From contig CAJVPP010001082.1 in NCBI GenBank assembly GCA_910592005.1, forward strand, positions 1 to 23,004: DNA of 23,004 nucleotides. Direction: 5' to 3'. Below are positions 8,820 to 20,031 of this stretch, piece by piece (position 1 is the first letter of the stretch; each line of letters opens with the position of its first letter). The notes under the pieces were generated by a model that was not told the DNA's origin, made no database searches, and saw nothing but the letters and a program-made list of their open reading frames with translations. This DNA is from Funneliformis mosseae. Its lineage: Eukaryota > Glomeromycota > Glomeromycetes > Glomerales > Glomeraceae. The position numbers were made by a program, and so were the translations under genes.

Positions 8820-11629
8820 CTATTTGGTAAAGAACAGATTTCAATAAATATTTCCTTTGTTTTTTTCTATCGATAATTCAGATGTTTGTTGTAATCTTAA
8901 AAAGATATTTTATTCTGAATTAGTTAAAGATCTATATCGTCATTTAGGAATTAGAACTTTAACATTAATGTTATAAGGTTGTAATGGTAAATAATATTTT
9001 ATTATTATCGTTATCGTTATTATTTAATATAAAAAAATTTATTTTAAACATTATCTATACTTACCATTATTATTATCGTTGTTATTTATTTTATCATGTA
9101 TAATTTGAGTTTGCCTTTCTGTATTAAGCATAATACTTTGCTGTGTTATTTTATTATTTTTTTTAATTGTTTTTTCTAATTCTTTACAATTTTTTTTTAT
9201 CTTTTTTTGTTGTTCAATTATAATTGTCTTTATATTTTTTACATGTTATCCTTTTGTGTTATAAGATATACTTTTTTAATTTCTTGAGCATGAATATTGT
9301 TAAGTCATTCAACTTCAATTTTATAGCAAGTAAATAGATTGTTAAATCTATCTTTATTATTTTCAATTGTTTCTTTAAATATTTTATGAGTAGATAGATC
9401 CGTAAGATTAAAAGCATTAGTAAGTTGATTAATCAAATTCCAAAGAGCTTCTTTACAAGACTTTATAGCATGATTATTTTGAATTAAAATATCTTCTTCA
9501 ATATATTCATTTAAAAGTACATTTAATTTTTCTCGTTCTGATTATACAGAACTTATTCGTTATTTCAAATCTTCTCCATTATCAGGATTTTTCCAATATT
9601 TTATTTTATATACTTTACGTCAAATCTTCATCAAAAGCAAAAAAATAACCTGGACTAGTAAGATTGATAGAACATGCATGATGAAGTAATAATTGTAAAG
9701 ATGGGTTTTCAAAAATGATATATAAAAAATAAGTAACTGATCTTGCATAGTTACTTTTTTCCATTACAGGAAAAAGTGAGGTAAATGCAATCAAATTTTC
9801 AAATTGCATATCATAATAATCATATTGAATTTCTATTTTATATCCTATCTAATACCCACACTAACAAAAATATAAATACCCATACTTTCATTATATAGTT
9901 ATTATCACTTTGAATAATGTCATTAAAGGTTTGATTTTTGTGTTTCAAAATTTGATTCAAAGAAATTCTAACTGCTACCTATATTAATTCTAAGACATAG
10001 TATATCACTTAATAATCTACTACCTTCTCTAATTTGTCTAAATAGTGATCACTAATACAAGCCATTAAATTAAAAATTTCATATCCTGAAAAAATAGTGA
10101 TCAAAGTGATACACATTTTTTTAATTGTATGTCATGCACCAAGTAAAAGTCTCAATTCAAATTTTTATTCTTGATAAGAAATTAATTGACGAAAGATCAC
10201 TTCATCATAAGCTACATTAATATTTTTATAATTACCATTTTTTGGAAAAAAATCTTTAAAATACATCAAGTTAAAAATCCCTTAGTTAATAAAACGTTAA
10301 AAATTTTGATTAGTCAAGCTTTTAGTAGTTGTATATTTATTTCAGATACGATTTTAAAAGAAAAAGCTATTTTTTTTTGCTTGTGTTTTAATTATTCCAT
10401 TAGCTCTGCTCCAAGAATATTTCTCAATGCATAAAGAGGTGGATGATTAATCTGTAAGATATTATGTAGTTATTTAGTATCACACAAGGTTTTATTAGCA
10501 TGATAGCCACACTAAGATGATAATTTTACATATGTACATATTACAAGCATTGTGTACAGCCTCATTATTACATGGATTTTCACTGGGTTCTAAAATAATT
10601 ACATTAAGTGATAATAATTTACATTCTAATTCAACATATTTAACTAATTCCTGATAAACTGTATTTATATCAAAGTCTATTTCATCATCCTAATAATTTA
10701 AGAGCATCAATAGTATTATGATTATATTCTTTTTGACAGGAAAAAACCTTTGTGCCACTTTCTTTATGCTTAAAAAAATGACTACCTTCTGTTTGAAAAC
10801 ATACTAATTTGTATTATCATTATTTTTTTAGAAATTCTATTTTTATCATTAAAAGCTGAACACACTTGGAGTCCTACGTAAGGTATTTGTATATTTTAGT
10901 TTATAATATTCATAAAATGCTTTATACAACTCTCATCATAACTAAAAAAATATTTATCTTTGTGACAAAAGAGACATTGACGTTAATAAATATAACTTTT
11001 TTTTACTGATCGTATTTGTTTTGATTTTTTTTATGTAATTGATTTTGATTAAATGTAAAATGTGACATACAAATACCTAAAGTGTGTAATATAGTTTCAG
11101 GATTAGTTTGACTAATAACAGTTCTATCAACTTCCTACGTTTCTATTAATTATCAAAAAGAACGAAGAATATGTCTTAGCTTTATATAATTTGGATAACG
11201 TTTTATTTGTCTATTGAAAATATCTATCAATACACATAGAACAAGATTTTTACACTCAATATCACTTATTAAATAGTTTTCATCAGAACTAATTGTTGAA
11301 TTTTTTTCAATAGAATCTTTTCAATCGAATCTATGTCCTTCTATATTATATCGATATTAACTTCATTACATTCATCTAAATTAGCTTTTTCTTTAGCATT
11401 TTGAAATGCTTATAATTGAACAAAAATTCATGAATATCTTCACTATTGCTATCATTTGTAGTAGGTGTTGTCAGAATTTCACAAGTATTATCAGTTGTAA
11501 TATTATAATTATTATTCTTAAGTAAGATGTTATCCTTATCAGGATCATTATATTCAAATTTGCAACTATTTATATAGTCTGCAAGAGTTCTCATTTCCCC
11601 AAAACAGATATTTTCATTTTTAAAAGACA

Positions 11630-11630
<1 letters not shown>
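8820..11630 (-). pseudogene. Large multi-exon protein of unknown function (decayed)
   Basis: A chain of minus-strand coding blocks. It starts MSFKNENICFGEMRTLADYI (ATG at 11630). The next block (about 11340-10830) holds GHRFDW, KLRHILRSFW and a Cys/His cluster CLFCHKDKYFFSYDESCIKHF (reported in pieces: C-x2-C, then C-x3-H). Then come HKESGTKVFSCQKEYNHN (near 10750), NHPPLYALRNILGAE (near 10450) and DEVIFRQLISYQE...FELRLLLGAWHT (near 10180-10120). NLIAFTSLFPVMEKSNYARS (near 9790-9730) and CSINLTSPGYFFAFDE follow. The last parts are an EALWNLINQLTNAFNL block (near 9440), a basic Gln-rich segment ending in a GTAAGT donor (near 9063), and LPLQPYNINVKVLIP (near 8965). I associate these phrases, from memory, with an uncharacterised multicopy Glomeromycotina family. 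Stops sit at Gln and Trp positions (GAWHT has TGA), and frameshifts are present. It might be the element's replication or mobility protein, but no catalytic motif is recognised. Confidence 0.6.

Positions 11631-11657
<27 letters not shown>
11631..11657. repeat. T27 run (A27 before the minus-strand ATG)
   Basis: Twenty-seven T residues on the plus strand, followed by nine A. On the minus strand this places an uninterrupted A run directly against the ATG at 11630, so any transcript would have an oligo(A) leader. Confidence 0.8.
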
Positions 11658-11664
<7 letters not shown>

Positions 11665-13141
11665 AACTTTTGATGAAGATTATTTAAGGATTACAACTAC
11701 TATAAACTTTTTGTAAAGAAACTACTTATAAGTATAAAAAAATTAAAAAAAAAAGTTGCATATTATTTGTATATTATGCTGATTATGTCATATTTTAGAG
11801 GTACAAATCTTTATCACAAGCTATTGCTATATATAGATCGATAAATTCTATATAAAAATAATTATCATACTAATATTGATATTCTAATATCTGCTTAAGA
11901 AGTGTGCCATTTATAATTTTATGACCTGATGCATTCATTTATCGATGACGCTTATCTGTTTCAAATAAGCACGTTTATATTCTTCTGATTTTCCTATATA
12001 ATAATAAATATAAATTGAAAAGAATAACGATAATGAAAATAAAATAATACAATAAATATATTGAATATAAGTAAAATAAATACCTTTGCATGTTATTCCT
12101 TATTTGTATCAATTATCGTAATAAATATCGATATCATGTCTGTCTTTGTTCTTAGCATTCATTTTCATATTTATCTGATTAAATCAATGGTATGAGTTCT
12201 AGGATTGCTCTCAATGGTTAATAATATCAGTTGTGATGATGATTGTTTAAGGAAGAAAAAAGAATTGCCATTCCTGTCATGTAAAAAGTAAATTAATATA
12301 TATAGAAATAAATTGATGTCTGTTTCTCTAAATGATACTCACAGGATATTCTCGCATATAATGCATCTAATTACAAATTGAAATAATAATCATAAAACAT
12401 TCTTTCAGATATAATGATCAAAGAGCAATAAATGAAATTTAAATTCTAATACTAATATACATGTCTGATAAATACTAAGTTTGATAATGCTTTTTCCATA
12501 TAATTCTTCAATAATACAGGCTCTGCCTCTTTTGAATTCTCTCAAGAAGTTTCGCTAATATTCTCTTTGAATATGAATAATAATCTAGATGCGTACATAT
12601 CTTAGAAAATTTACTCTATGCTAAAAATTTACATACCAATTTCTTTAAAGAACCATAAAAAGTTAGAACTTTGATGCTATTACAGCACAATACTGCTCGA
12701 CAACAGCATTGATCACATTTTTGACTATAATAAAAGTATCTTCAGCAAAATATAAAGATTTTTAGCTTAATTAATAGAGCAACATCTAGAATCACTTTGA
12801 TGAATTATTTGCTTCAGAAAATTCATTTACTAGCTATTCCAGTTGCTGGAATTATCTAAAAACCTGTAATTAACCAATGAAATTGAAAAAATATACTATC
12901 AATTAGTTGATACGATTGGTTTTAAATCTATTCTTCTTATTTAAATTCCTATTTTTTGAGTTAATAACGATAATCATACAATATCAAATCTAAATATTTT
13001 ATAATTATAAAGTTAGCTTAACAATAAAAAATATATAAACATTCTGATTAAATATTTTAAATAAGATTAATTATCTTACCATTATCTTTTATCTATAGTA
13101 ATGTATACTTTAACACTTGTATATAAATGCTTTTTAAATAA

Positions 13142-13739
13142 TGTAACAGGATTGGATTGATAAACATAACGCAGAATATTGCAGATCTAAATGTCAGACA
13201 TATCAGACATATTTGATATATTTGATATACTGAACATATTTGATATAATTGATATCTTGGACATATCGGACATATGAGATATATTTGATTTATTTGTTAT
13301 ATCCATCTATGTATTAATTTAATATAAATAGAGAGTAATAGAATCATGTAAACAGTAGTTCGCTTTTAGCTCACTTTTAGTTTTCCTTTAGTTTGCTTTT
13401 AGATACGCATTTAGTAGCTCTTGTAGAAGTGCTTGGCCTAATATCTCACTTAGTACTCTAACTCCTTCGACTTCTTTTCGTATTCTTTCTTACTTTCTTA
13501 TATTCTTATTTTCTTATTTTATTATTATCTCTTATCTTTATTTTTATTATTATCAATAAACATATTATTATACCTCTGAATTAATCGAGCTGTCTTGCTT
13601 CTAGTTTTATTGTGAATACACTATTGTGTAGATTATAAATCCTGAGATAAATTAAATTGAGTTGCTACGTAAACTTAGAAGAATCACCACTTGAACACCC
13701 CATCTAACAGTCGCAATTCGCAAGGATTGCACATTAACA
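13142..13739 (+). mobile_element. Solo LTR of a retrotransposon
   Basis: The 598-bp segment starts TGTAACAGG and ends CATTAACA (TG...CA ends), flanked by ATAA on both sides (13138-13141 and 13740-13743), a possible 4-bp target duplication. Inside are a TATA box TATAAATAGAG (13323-13333) and a downstream AATAAA polyadenylation signal (13555-13560), in promoter-then-terminator order as in an LTR. Base composition is less AT-rich than the surroundings. No internal retrotransposon genes lie on either side, so it is a solo LTR. The 4-bp duplication is AT-only and could arise by chance, so exact ends are provisional. Confidence 0.6.
13190..13300 (+). repeat. 9-bp GATATATTT-type tandem repeat
   Basis: Degenerate tandem copies of GACATATCA/GATATATTT with period 9, about twelve units, in the U3 part of the solo LTR upstream of its TATA box. 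Period 9 gives an open (x-D-I)n frame, but nothing else suggests translation; enhancer-like U3 repeats are more plausible. Confidence 0.65.
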
Positions 13740-14575
13740 ATAATGCTATCTAACTAACATAAAATTCCATTTGGTTTACACTATATATTTTAAACAGAAA
13801 ATCTTATTTTTACTGGAATTTGCTTTACTCTCACCTTCTCATCAGTAAAGCAAATTAACTTCATTAATAAAATAATATTAGGCTTAATCTCATAATAATA
13901 AATAATTAATGAAAGGTTTTTAACTTTTCTTGACAGAATATTTTTTCAATTATTACTAATGCTACATTGTTATTACTAAACTATCACTTGTAGTAAATTG
14001 AATAATAGTATTTTTAATATATTGTCTTATCATTATCGAAACTCTTAAATTCAATTTACTATAATGTATATTGATATAATCTGCAAAGTGTTTCTACTTT
14101 TCAGTAACAGATATATTTCATTCTCGCCATAAAAATAATAATGATAAATTTTGAACTTTTTGAAGAAAGATCATTTTAAGGTTTTGACTGCTACAAAATT
14201 TATTATACTATTTATTTTAAAAAATAACTTAAAGGTATATTTTTTCTTAATAGTATAGGCATGGTTAATTTATTACATTTTTGTAAAAAATGAAACAAAG
14301 TTACACTTTTTTTGCTTTTTTACATTTTTTTATATAAAAAAAATAAATCTCGATTTTTTGGAATAAATTTTACTTTCATGAAATTCATATTGATAGTTGA
14401 TCATATTGATCTCTTAACAATGATCAATCAAAATTAATTAAAATAATAATACAATTGATATCATGATAATTGCAACCATAAATTTTATTTTTATCAAATA
14501 ATGAATAATTGATTAATGACAAAAAAAAATTTTTTTTAAAAAAATTAATTTTAAATCTTTTAGTTTTTTAAAAAA

Positions 14576-17500
14576 TGATAATAAAAGAAGAAATTAAACA
14601 AGAATTAATAAAAGCAGATGTGAGATTAGACAAAATATCAAAGAATTTGAAGAAATTTGAAGAAGGAGAAAATGATAGAAAGTGGTTGAACAAGTGAGGA
14701 AAAAGGTGAAAAGTAAAAAACTTAGTGAAGAGAAAAAGAAGGAGAAGGAAAGATGGAAGGAGAAAAAGGGGTCATTGGAAGCAGAGAAGAAGAGGTGGGG
14801 AGATCAGGTGAAGTACTTATAAAAAAAACTAGTTGAATTTAAAGAAAGGAAAAGTAATGAATAAATTGCGTAAAAATATAAATATTTTTCATTCATTCTA
14901 TTTCGTTTATTTATTTATTTATTAATAAAACATTTGATATATTGTTTACAATATTGGCTAATCTATGCTTTTTTTTATCAACCTGCATCATTTTTTGTAA
15001 TTATAGTTGATGATCTAAATGAAGAGAAACCTAGGAATAAAGAGTTATATAAGAATTCAATTTATCTTCAATGATATTTTGTTTCTTTAACCCTGCTCAA
15101 TTGTTAATATTAATTGATATTTTATATAGATCTGAATTGTGCTTTCCAAATTGATTTCAAGGACCATGTCAATTATATATCATTTTTAAAGAATCAATTA
15201 AGCAAAGTTTCCAAATCTCCTAAAAATTACTACAATTACTTACCTGTTGTTCAATCATCAAGATATGTCTATATATGAGCTTGTAAAATCACATCCTTTA
15301 ATATATATATGTTTTCATAATAAAGGCTTAACTGAATACCCCTTAGCAATACCAAAGAGTGATATTATGCTAAAAGAAATTAAAGAAGCAACAAATATAG
15401 CAATTGCAAAAGAAATGGCAAAGATATAGCTTAAATTAATGATATTTGTGTTTTATGAGATGAAATTGAAGTCTTCAAAATTATTGACAAATACTGTAAG
15501 ATAATATATTTTTCTCTGCTAATGTTATAATATGTGATTAACATATTATTATTTAATTTTTTTTTAAAAATAGGAATTGGAAAACATTTCTGAACGAAGG
15601 TTCATTCAACAAAAAAGATCTTAAAATCAAATTGGAATACTCAAAAAATTGATAATAAAATTACAAAATAAATAGCCATTTTTTTTGATGAATCTTCTGC
15701 CTTCTTGGTATGATTTTATTTATATTTTAAAATAGGTTGAGATTTATTCTTAGATTAAGATTTATTTTTTTAATAGATATTAAAATAAACCAAGCTTATA
15801 AAGATAATTAAGATAATGATAATAAACCTTTTTAAGCAATTCATCAAGTTTTATATTTCTTTTTAGAATATGCTTATGGTATTCTTACTGATACAAATTT
15901 TTCTATTGCTAACCTTACACCATTAAAAAATAAAGACAGTTCTGTAAATGTACACAAAATAATATTTCTATGACAAAATGGCAGACTTTACAAATTATTA
16001 AAGTTTTTTAATTTTGGTTTTATAGGTAAGGGAATATGATCATAATATTCATAAACCATTTATTTATATAGTAATACAGGATTGCTTAAGGTATTATATC
16101 TCATCATTTTTATTGAAATGTTTATATACATTATTATTTACTTTTGATAACTTTTTTTTACAACTTAATTTTATATAGTGACATAGATCAGATTCCACAT
16201 GATAAAGATATCTCAACATATGATATTATTCAGTTTGATAGACCTTTTTGGGTATCTAATTGGATAGCTAGCAAACACTTAGATAATCAATTTAAATTTC
16301 GTGATGTAATAAATCTTGCAAAAGCTAAACTTCTTGGAAGTACCTCTAGTTGGAATATAGGTAAATCTAATAGTCAATGAAAGAGGACTGTTACTCTTGC
16401 ATTAATTGCATACATTGTTATTTTATATGTCTTCCTAGCATTAAGCATTGCACTAGAACTTGTTAGGGCACACATGGTTACTCTGATTACAATTGATAAA
16501 AATTATGAAAATTATATTATCACATACCCTTTTGAACCTATACTTTCAGAGGCTTCATTAGAACTAATGTCAGAGAGAAATATTTAAAAAGAAGTTCTTT
16601 AAGAATTAGATTACACTTTTCAATCAGGTAGTATTCTTAATACTAGCACTCAAGGTGAGCTTGCTGTAAGGTTATTATTATTGAATGCCTGACATCATCT
16701 GATCCTTTCACAAAAGTCAATTAACTCTAAAGTATTTATAAACTAGCATTTTTTAATTATCACTTTTTTGTGTTCTCATCCTCACTATTATATGTATAGG
16801 TGACATTTTCTTCTTGATTTTCAGTTATTAATTTCCTTCAAGAACTTCTTGGTTATGCATTTCTAAAAGAAAAATTTTTCCACTTCAATAATTTTATGTT
16901 AGGATTTACACATTTCATTCTAGTCACATATGTATCAGTTAAAGAAGATCTTATTTTAATCTATAAATAATGTAGTATTGTGTTATGTAAAAGAAATCAA
17001 AAAGACATAGATTTAATTATTCCAATTATGTATAATAAAAATATAAAAATAGAAATAATATTAATTCAGGTATAATTCTAAATATTATTCTTAATATTCA
17101 TTCTATTTTATATAATTAACATAACAATATTATTCATAGATTAAGAATCATGTATACAGAGACAGTAAAATAAAATATGAACTTGAATCTTCACTTTCAC
17201 CAAATATTATATTTGAAAATAGTTATCCAATGAGTTAAAAGATAACAATTTAGATATATTACTACATGTTGATAAGAATATCTTTCCTCTTATTTAATGT
17301 CTATTTTATATTATATTGATATCCAAATTACTTTGACAAACTATCTTCATTCTTCTTGTAGATTTGACATATATTAATAAATTTTCATTAGAAATATATT
17401 GTTATAATAAAGAATATAAACAATTTAATAATACTTCATTATATGACCTTCATAATAAATCTAATTCTATATATGACTTATCCAAACATAATCAACTTGT

Positions 17501-17660
17501 TGCTTGTAGCTTAGACTCTTTCAATATCACTACAGAATATAAAATAATCTTTCAAAGTCTTTTACATTCATGGACTGACCAAATCTGATTGGCTAAAGAG
17601 AAATATAATGTTGAATAATTTTTACATTAAATGATGCCTTGTATATATTCCAGAAAAAGG
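14576..17660 (+). pseudogene. Crinkler-like P-loop NTPase with nuclease-like C-terminus
   Basis: The ATG at 14576 opens a charged coiled-coil segment (KEEIKQELIKADVRLDKISK, then after a frameshift KKEKERWKEKKGSLEAEKKR). The NTPase part starts near 15130 (LNCAFQIDFKDHV). At 15247-15285 the frame reads VVQSS-RY and then SIYELVKSHPLIYICF, where a Walker A (GxGKS) would be expected before YELVKS; that loop appears deleted. Walker B is intact as IAIFFDESSAFL (15672-15707) before a GTATGA donor. A long block with STYDIIQFDRPFWVSNWIAS follows (16196-16740). The C-terminus has KDIDLIIPIMY and, across an intron (17070-17139), ILIQ-IKNHVYRDSKI, resembling the D...QxK core of PD-(D/E)XK nucleases. This order matches Crinkler-RHS-type NTPase-nuclease effectors. 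Several stops (SQW, NAW as TGA) and frameshifts show it is dead. Confidence 0.6.
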
Positions 17661-18204
17661 TAATGTTATTTTTATTATTTTTAGTTTTTATTCTCTAGTT
17701 ACTAATATTTATTTATATTGTATACAACGCAGATTTTATGATGATGATAAGAAAGAAAATTACAAGAAAAGTAAACAAAAATGATAAGATAAAAGACATT
17801 TTAAATGATTCTAATTTTACAATACTAGAAATATTGAGTTTTTACAAACTAATAGTTCCTTTTTACTGATTAATTTTTAATAACAAAATTTAAAATTATT
17901 CTTGCTTAATGAATATTTGTTTATTGTAAAAACATAAATGAATTTAACTTTTACAATCTTATAATATAGTATATTTATAACTCAAAGAAATTTACCCTTT
18001 ATAATAATAAGTTTAAATAAGAAATTTGGTTTTTATATTAAAAAAACATATTGATAACAATTATTTATCAAAAAGCATTTAATAATATTGAATTTTTCTA
18101 TTTTGAAATACTAATATTAGTTCAAAAAATTGGTGATTGCTTTTTTAGTGTGCCTGCATTAAAATAATACAAAGTAAACAAAAATTATAAAATTATATAT
18201 ATAG
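17661..18204 (+). other. AT-rich interval, possible 5' exon of the next gene
   Basis: 17730-17880 contains a short frame (KITRKVNKNDKIKDILN, then TILEILSFYKLIVPF) that could be an N-terminal exon of the transposase-like gene, because 18203-18204 is a good TATATAG acceptor. No other feature is visible in the rest. Confidence 0.3.
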
Positions 18205-19965
18205 GAATAAATGTATATGAAAAATATTAACAAGGTAATAAATATAATAGTTCTAATGAATATCAAAAAGCAATTAATTTTTTAGAAAAAGGTTGTAAAT
18301 GTAATTGTTCTTTAAAAATTTCTAAGGAAGAATTTGCAGAATTAAGAAAATCTTTTCAAGTACTTTTTAAGTTTGAACAAGATATATTTTTAATGGCTCA
18401 ACTTAAAGTAATGAATGATAGATCAATAAGCATTAGTAGACGTCTTAAAAAGAAAACCAGATCTAATAAAAGAACTTTCTACTATTAGGATCACAATATA
18501 TTCCTTTATCAAGAAACTTATCTCAATATGCTAAGAATTGATAGAACTTATTTTAAAAATATTAGAAATCACCTAATAAGTAATAGTCTTTTACCAAGAA
18601 TTTATGGTAATATTAAAAGAATGCCTTAATGGAAAACTAAGATGATAATTGATAAAAATGAGCTGAAATAGTAAAAAACTTTCTTGAAAATTATGTAGAA
18701 GTTCATAGATTACCAAGTCCAAGAAAAAGTATCAATAGAATAACTCAATTAATTATATTTTTACTAGCTAAAATGAGTTATAAATCTGTATATAGAGATT
18801 TTCTGATTGGTTTAGAAGAAGATAGCAAATTGAAATTCTTAAAATATGATGTCTTCAGAAAATTATGACATCAATTGACATCAGAAATTCAAATTATGAG
18901 TCTCAGAATTGATCTGTATGATACTTATCAACATTTTAGAAATGGTTTATATTATAATACTTGCTAAGAGAAAGAAGCTAAAGAATTACTCAAAAGATTT
19001 AAAGAATATCTATCTAAGGCAAAATTAGAAAGAAATTATTATAATAAAAATACCAAAATTAGCATAAAAACAAAGAAAATTAGTAAATTAACATTATTCA
19101 AAGGGTAAAATACAGTATTGTAGTATTGATGTCACTACTCATTATAGTTATAATTGAGCTCAAAATATTCATGTGTTACATTCAGATCAATAAGTAAATA
19201 AAATCTATTATCTTAGTCTATATAAAATTCATTTATTTAGTATTCAAGATGAAGCAGTAAAGGAACAAATCAATTATATTCTTAATAAAGATGAAATTAT
19301 AGAAAAAGGATCTAATGACACACTTAGCATAATTTTTAATGGAATTAATAAATTAAATAAAAGTGAAAAGCATTTAAAGATTACTTGTGATAATGCAGGT
19401 GATCAAAATAAAAATAATGTAATAATTTGGTTTTATTTATATTTGGTAATTTGTGAATATTATGAAAAATATTAAATTGAATTTCATGATTATTGGGCAT
19501 ATCAAATTCAAATGTGATGGTAGTTTTGGAATGATTAAAAATTTTATAGAAAAATAAGTATAGATTATGTAAACCATGTTGTAAAAGTTATAAAAAAATC
19601 AAGTCTAGCAGGATTGAATAAAGCTCAATGTTATGAAGATAGAAAAGGTTTTTAATACTTAAATATCAAATCTATTTTAGGAATTTATTTTAAGAAATTA
19701 TCAAGTATTCAGAAATATCAACATTTTCTTTTTAAAGTAACTAATCTTAGTACAGTAAATATTCAAGAAGTTGCTAATAAACCTTTTCTGAATTCAGTTT
19801 ATTAAAACTATGAAAGCAGATATTTTTGAAGAAATTAGAACTTTATCTATTTTAGTATTAACACCATCTTTTTTGGATTACAAAAGACAAGAATATCTTT
19901 ACCAGAATATTCGTTTATTTATTAGAGATAAATTCAAAGATATTACTTATCCAAGACCAAGATGA
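18205..19965 (+). pseudogene. DDE-type transposase-derived gene (DUF7869-like), decayed
   Basis: Starts after a TATATAG acceptor. In order: AINFLEKGCKCNCSLKISKE (Cys cluster), MAQLKVMNDRS, LKKKTRSNKRTFYY, then QETYLNMLRIDRTYFKNIRN. The middle has KNFLENYVEVHRLPSPRKS, KMSYKSVYRDF and SLRIDLYDTYQHFRNG, where related proteins have a C-x2-C pair that is Tyr-x2-Tyr here. THYSYNWAQNIHV follows, then LKITCDNAGDQNKNN (about 19376-19420), the Asp-x-x-x-x-Gln-Asn-Lys-Asn signature of this RNase H-like family. The end has GHIKFKCDGSFGMIK, SSLAGLNKAQCYED and LDYKRQEYLYQNIR. The expected fold carries out DDE cut-and-paste chemistry. Stops at Gln/Trp codons and at least three frameshifts (near 18662, 19480 and 19545) inactivate it. 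It is the best candidate transposase of the 16.8-kb element, though it could be a separate insertion. The family name is from memory. Confidence 0.7.
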
Positions 19966-20031
19966 ATACATTAAATTATATTTATATATGTAATTAATTA
20001 TTAATAAATGTATAACTATTAACTATTTCTC

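Larger units (their letters stand above)
11940..14174 (-). pseudogene. Second multi-exon unknown gene, split by a solo LTR
   Basis: Minus-strand coding blocks, in order: MIFLQKVQNLSLLFLWREWN (ATG at 14174) to about 13910, after one frameshift ending EKIFCQEKLKTFH; NSSNWNS..MNFLKQIIHQSDSR to EDTFIIVKNVINAVVEQYCA (about 12855-12670); NFLREFKRGRACIIEELYGK and KLSIYQTCILVLEFKFHLLL (about 12595-12400); RHDIDIYYDNWYKQGITCK (near 12150-12090); and GKSEEYKRAYLKQIS (near 11990-11940). GTATTT and GTATGT donors and TAG acceptors bound several of them. In-frame stops again lie at Gln and Trp positions. A solo LTR sits between the first and second blocks, probably in an intron. I recognise no domain. The start is the first ATG of an uninterrupted 18-codon run and is tentative. 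Confidence 0.5.

Noticed and set aside
10186..10434. 82-codon plus-strand open frame
   Set aside because: Antisense shadow of the conserved minus-strand blocks (HPPLYALRN and DEVIFRQLISYQ).
13190..13300. CRISPR-like or coding (x-D-I)n tandem array
   Set aside because: Period 9 without spacers rules out CRISPR. The location in an LTR U3 with no flanking coding sequence argues against translation.
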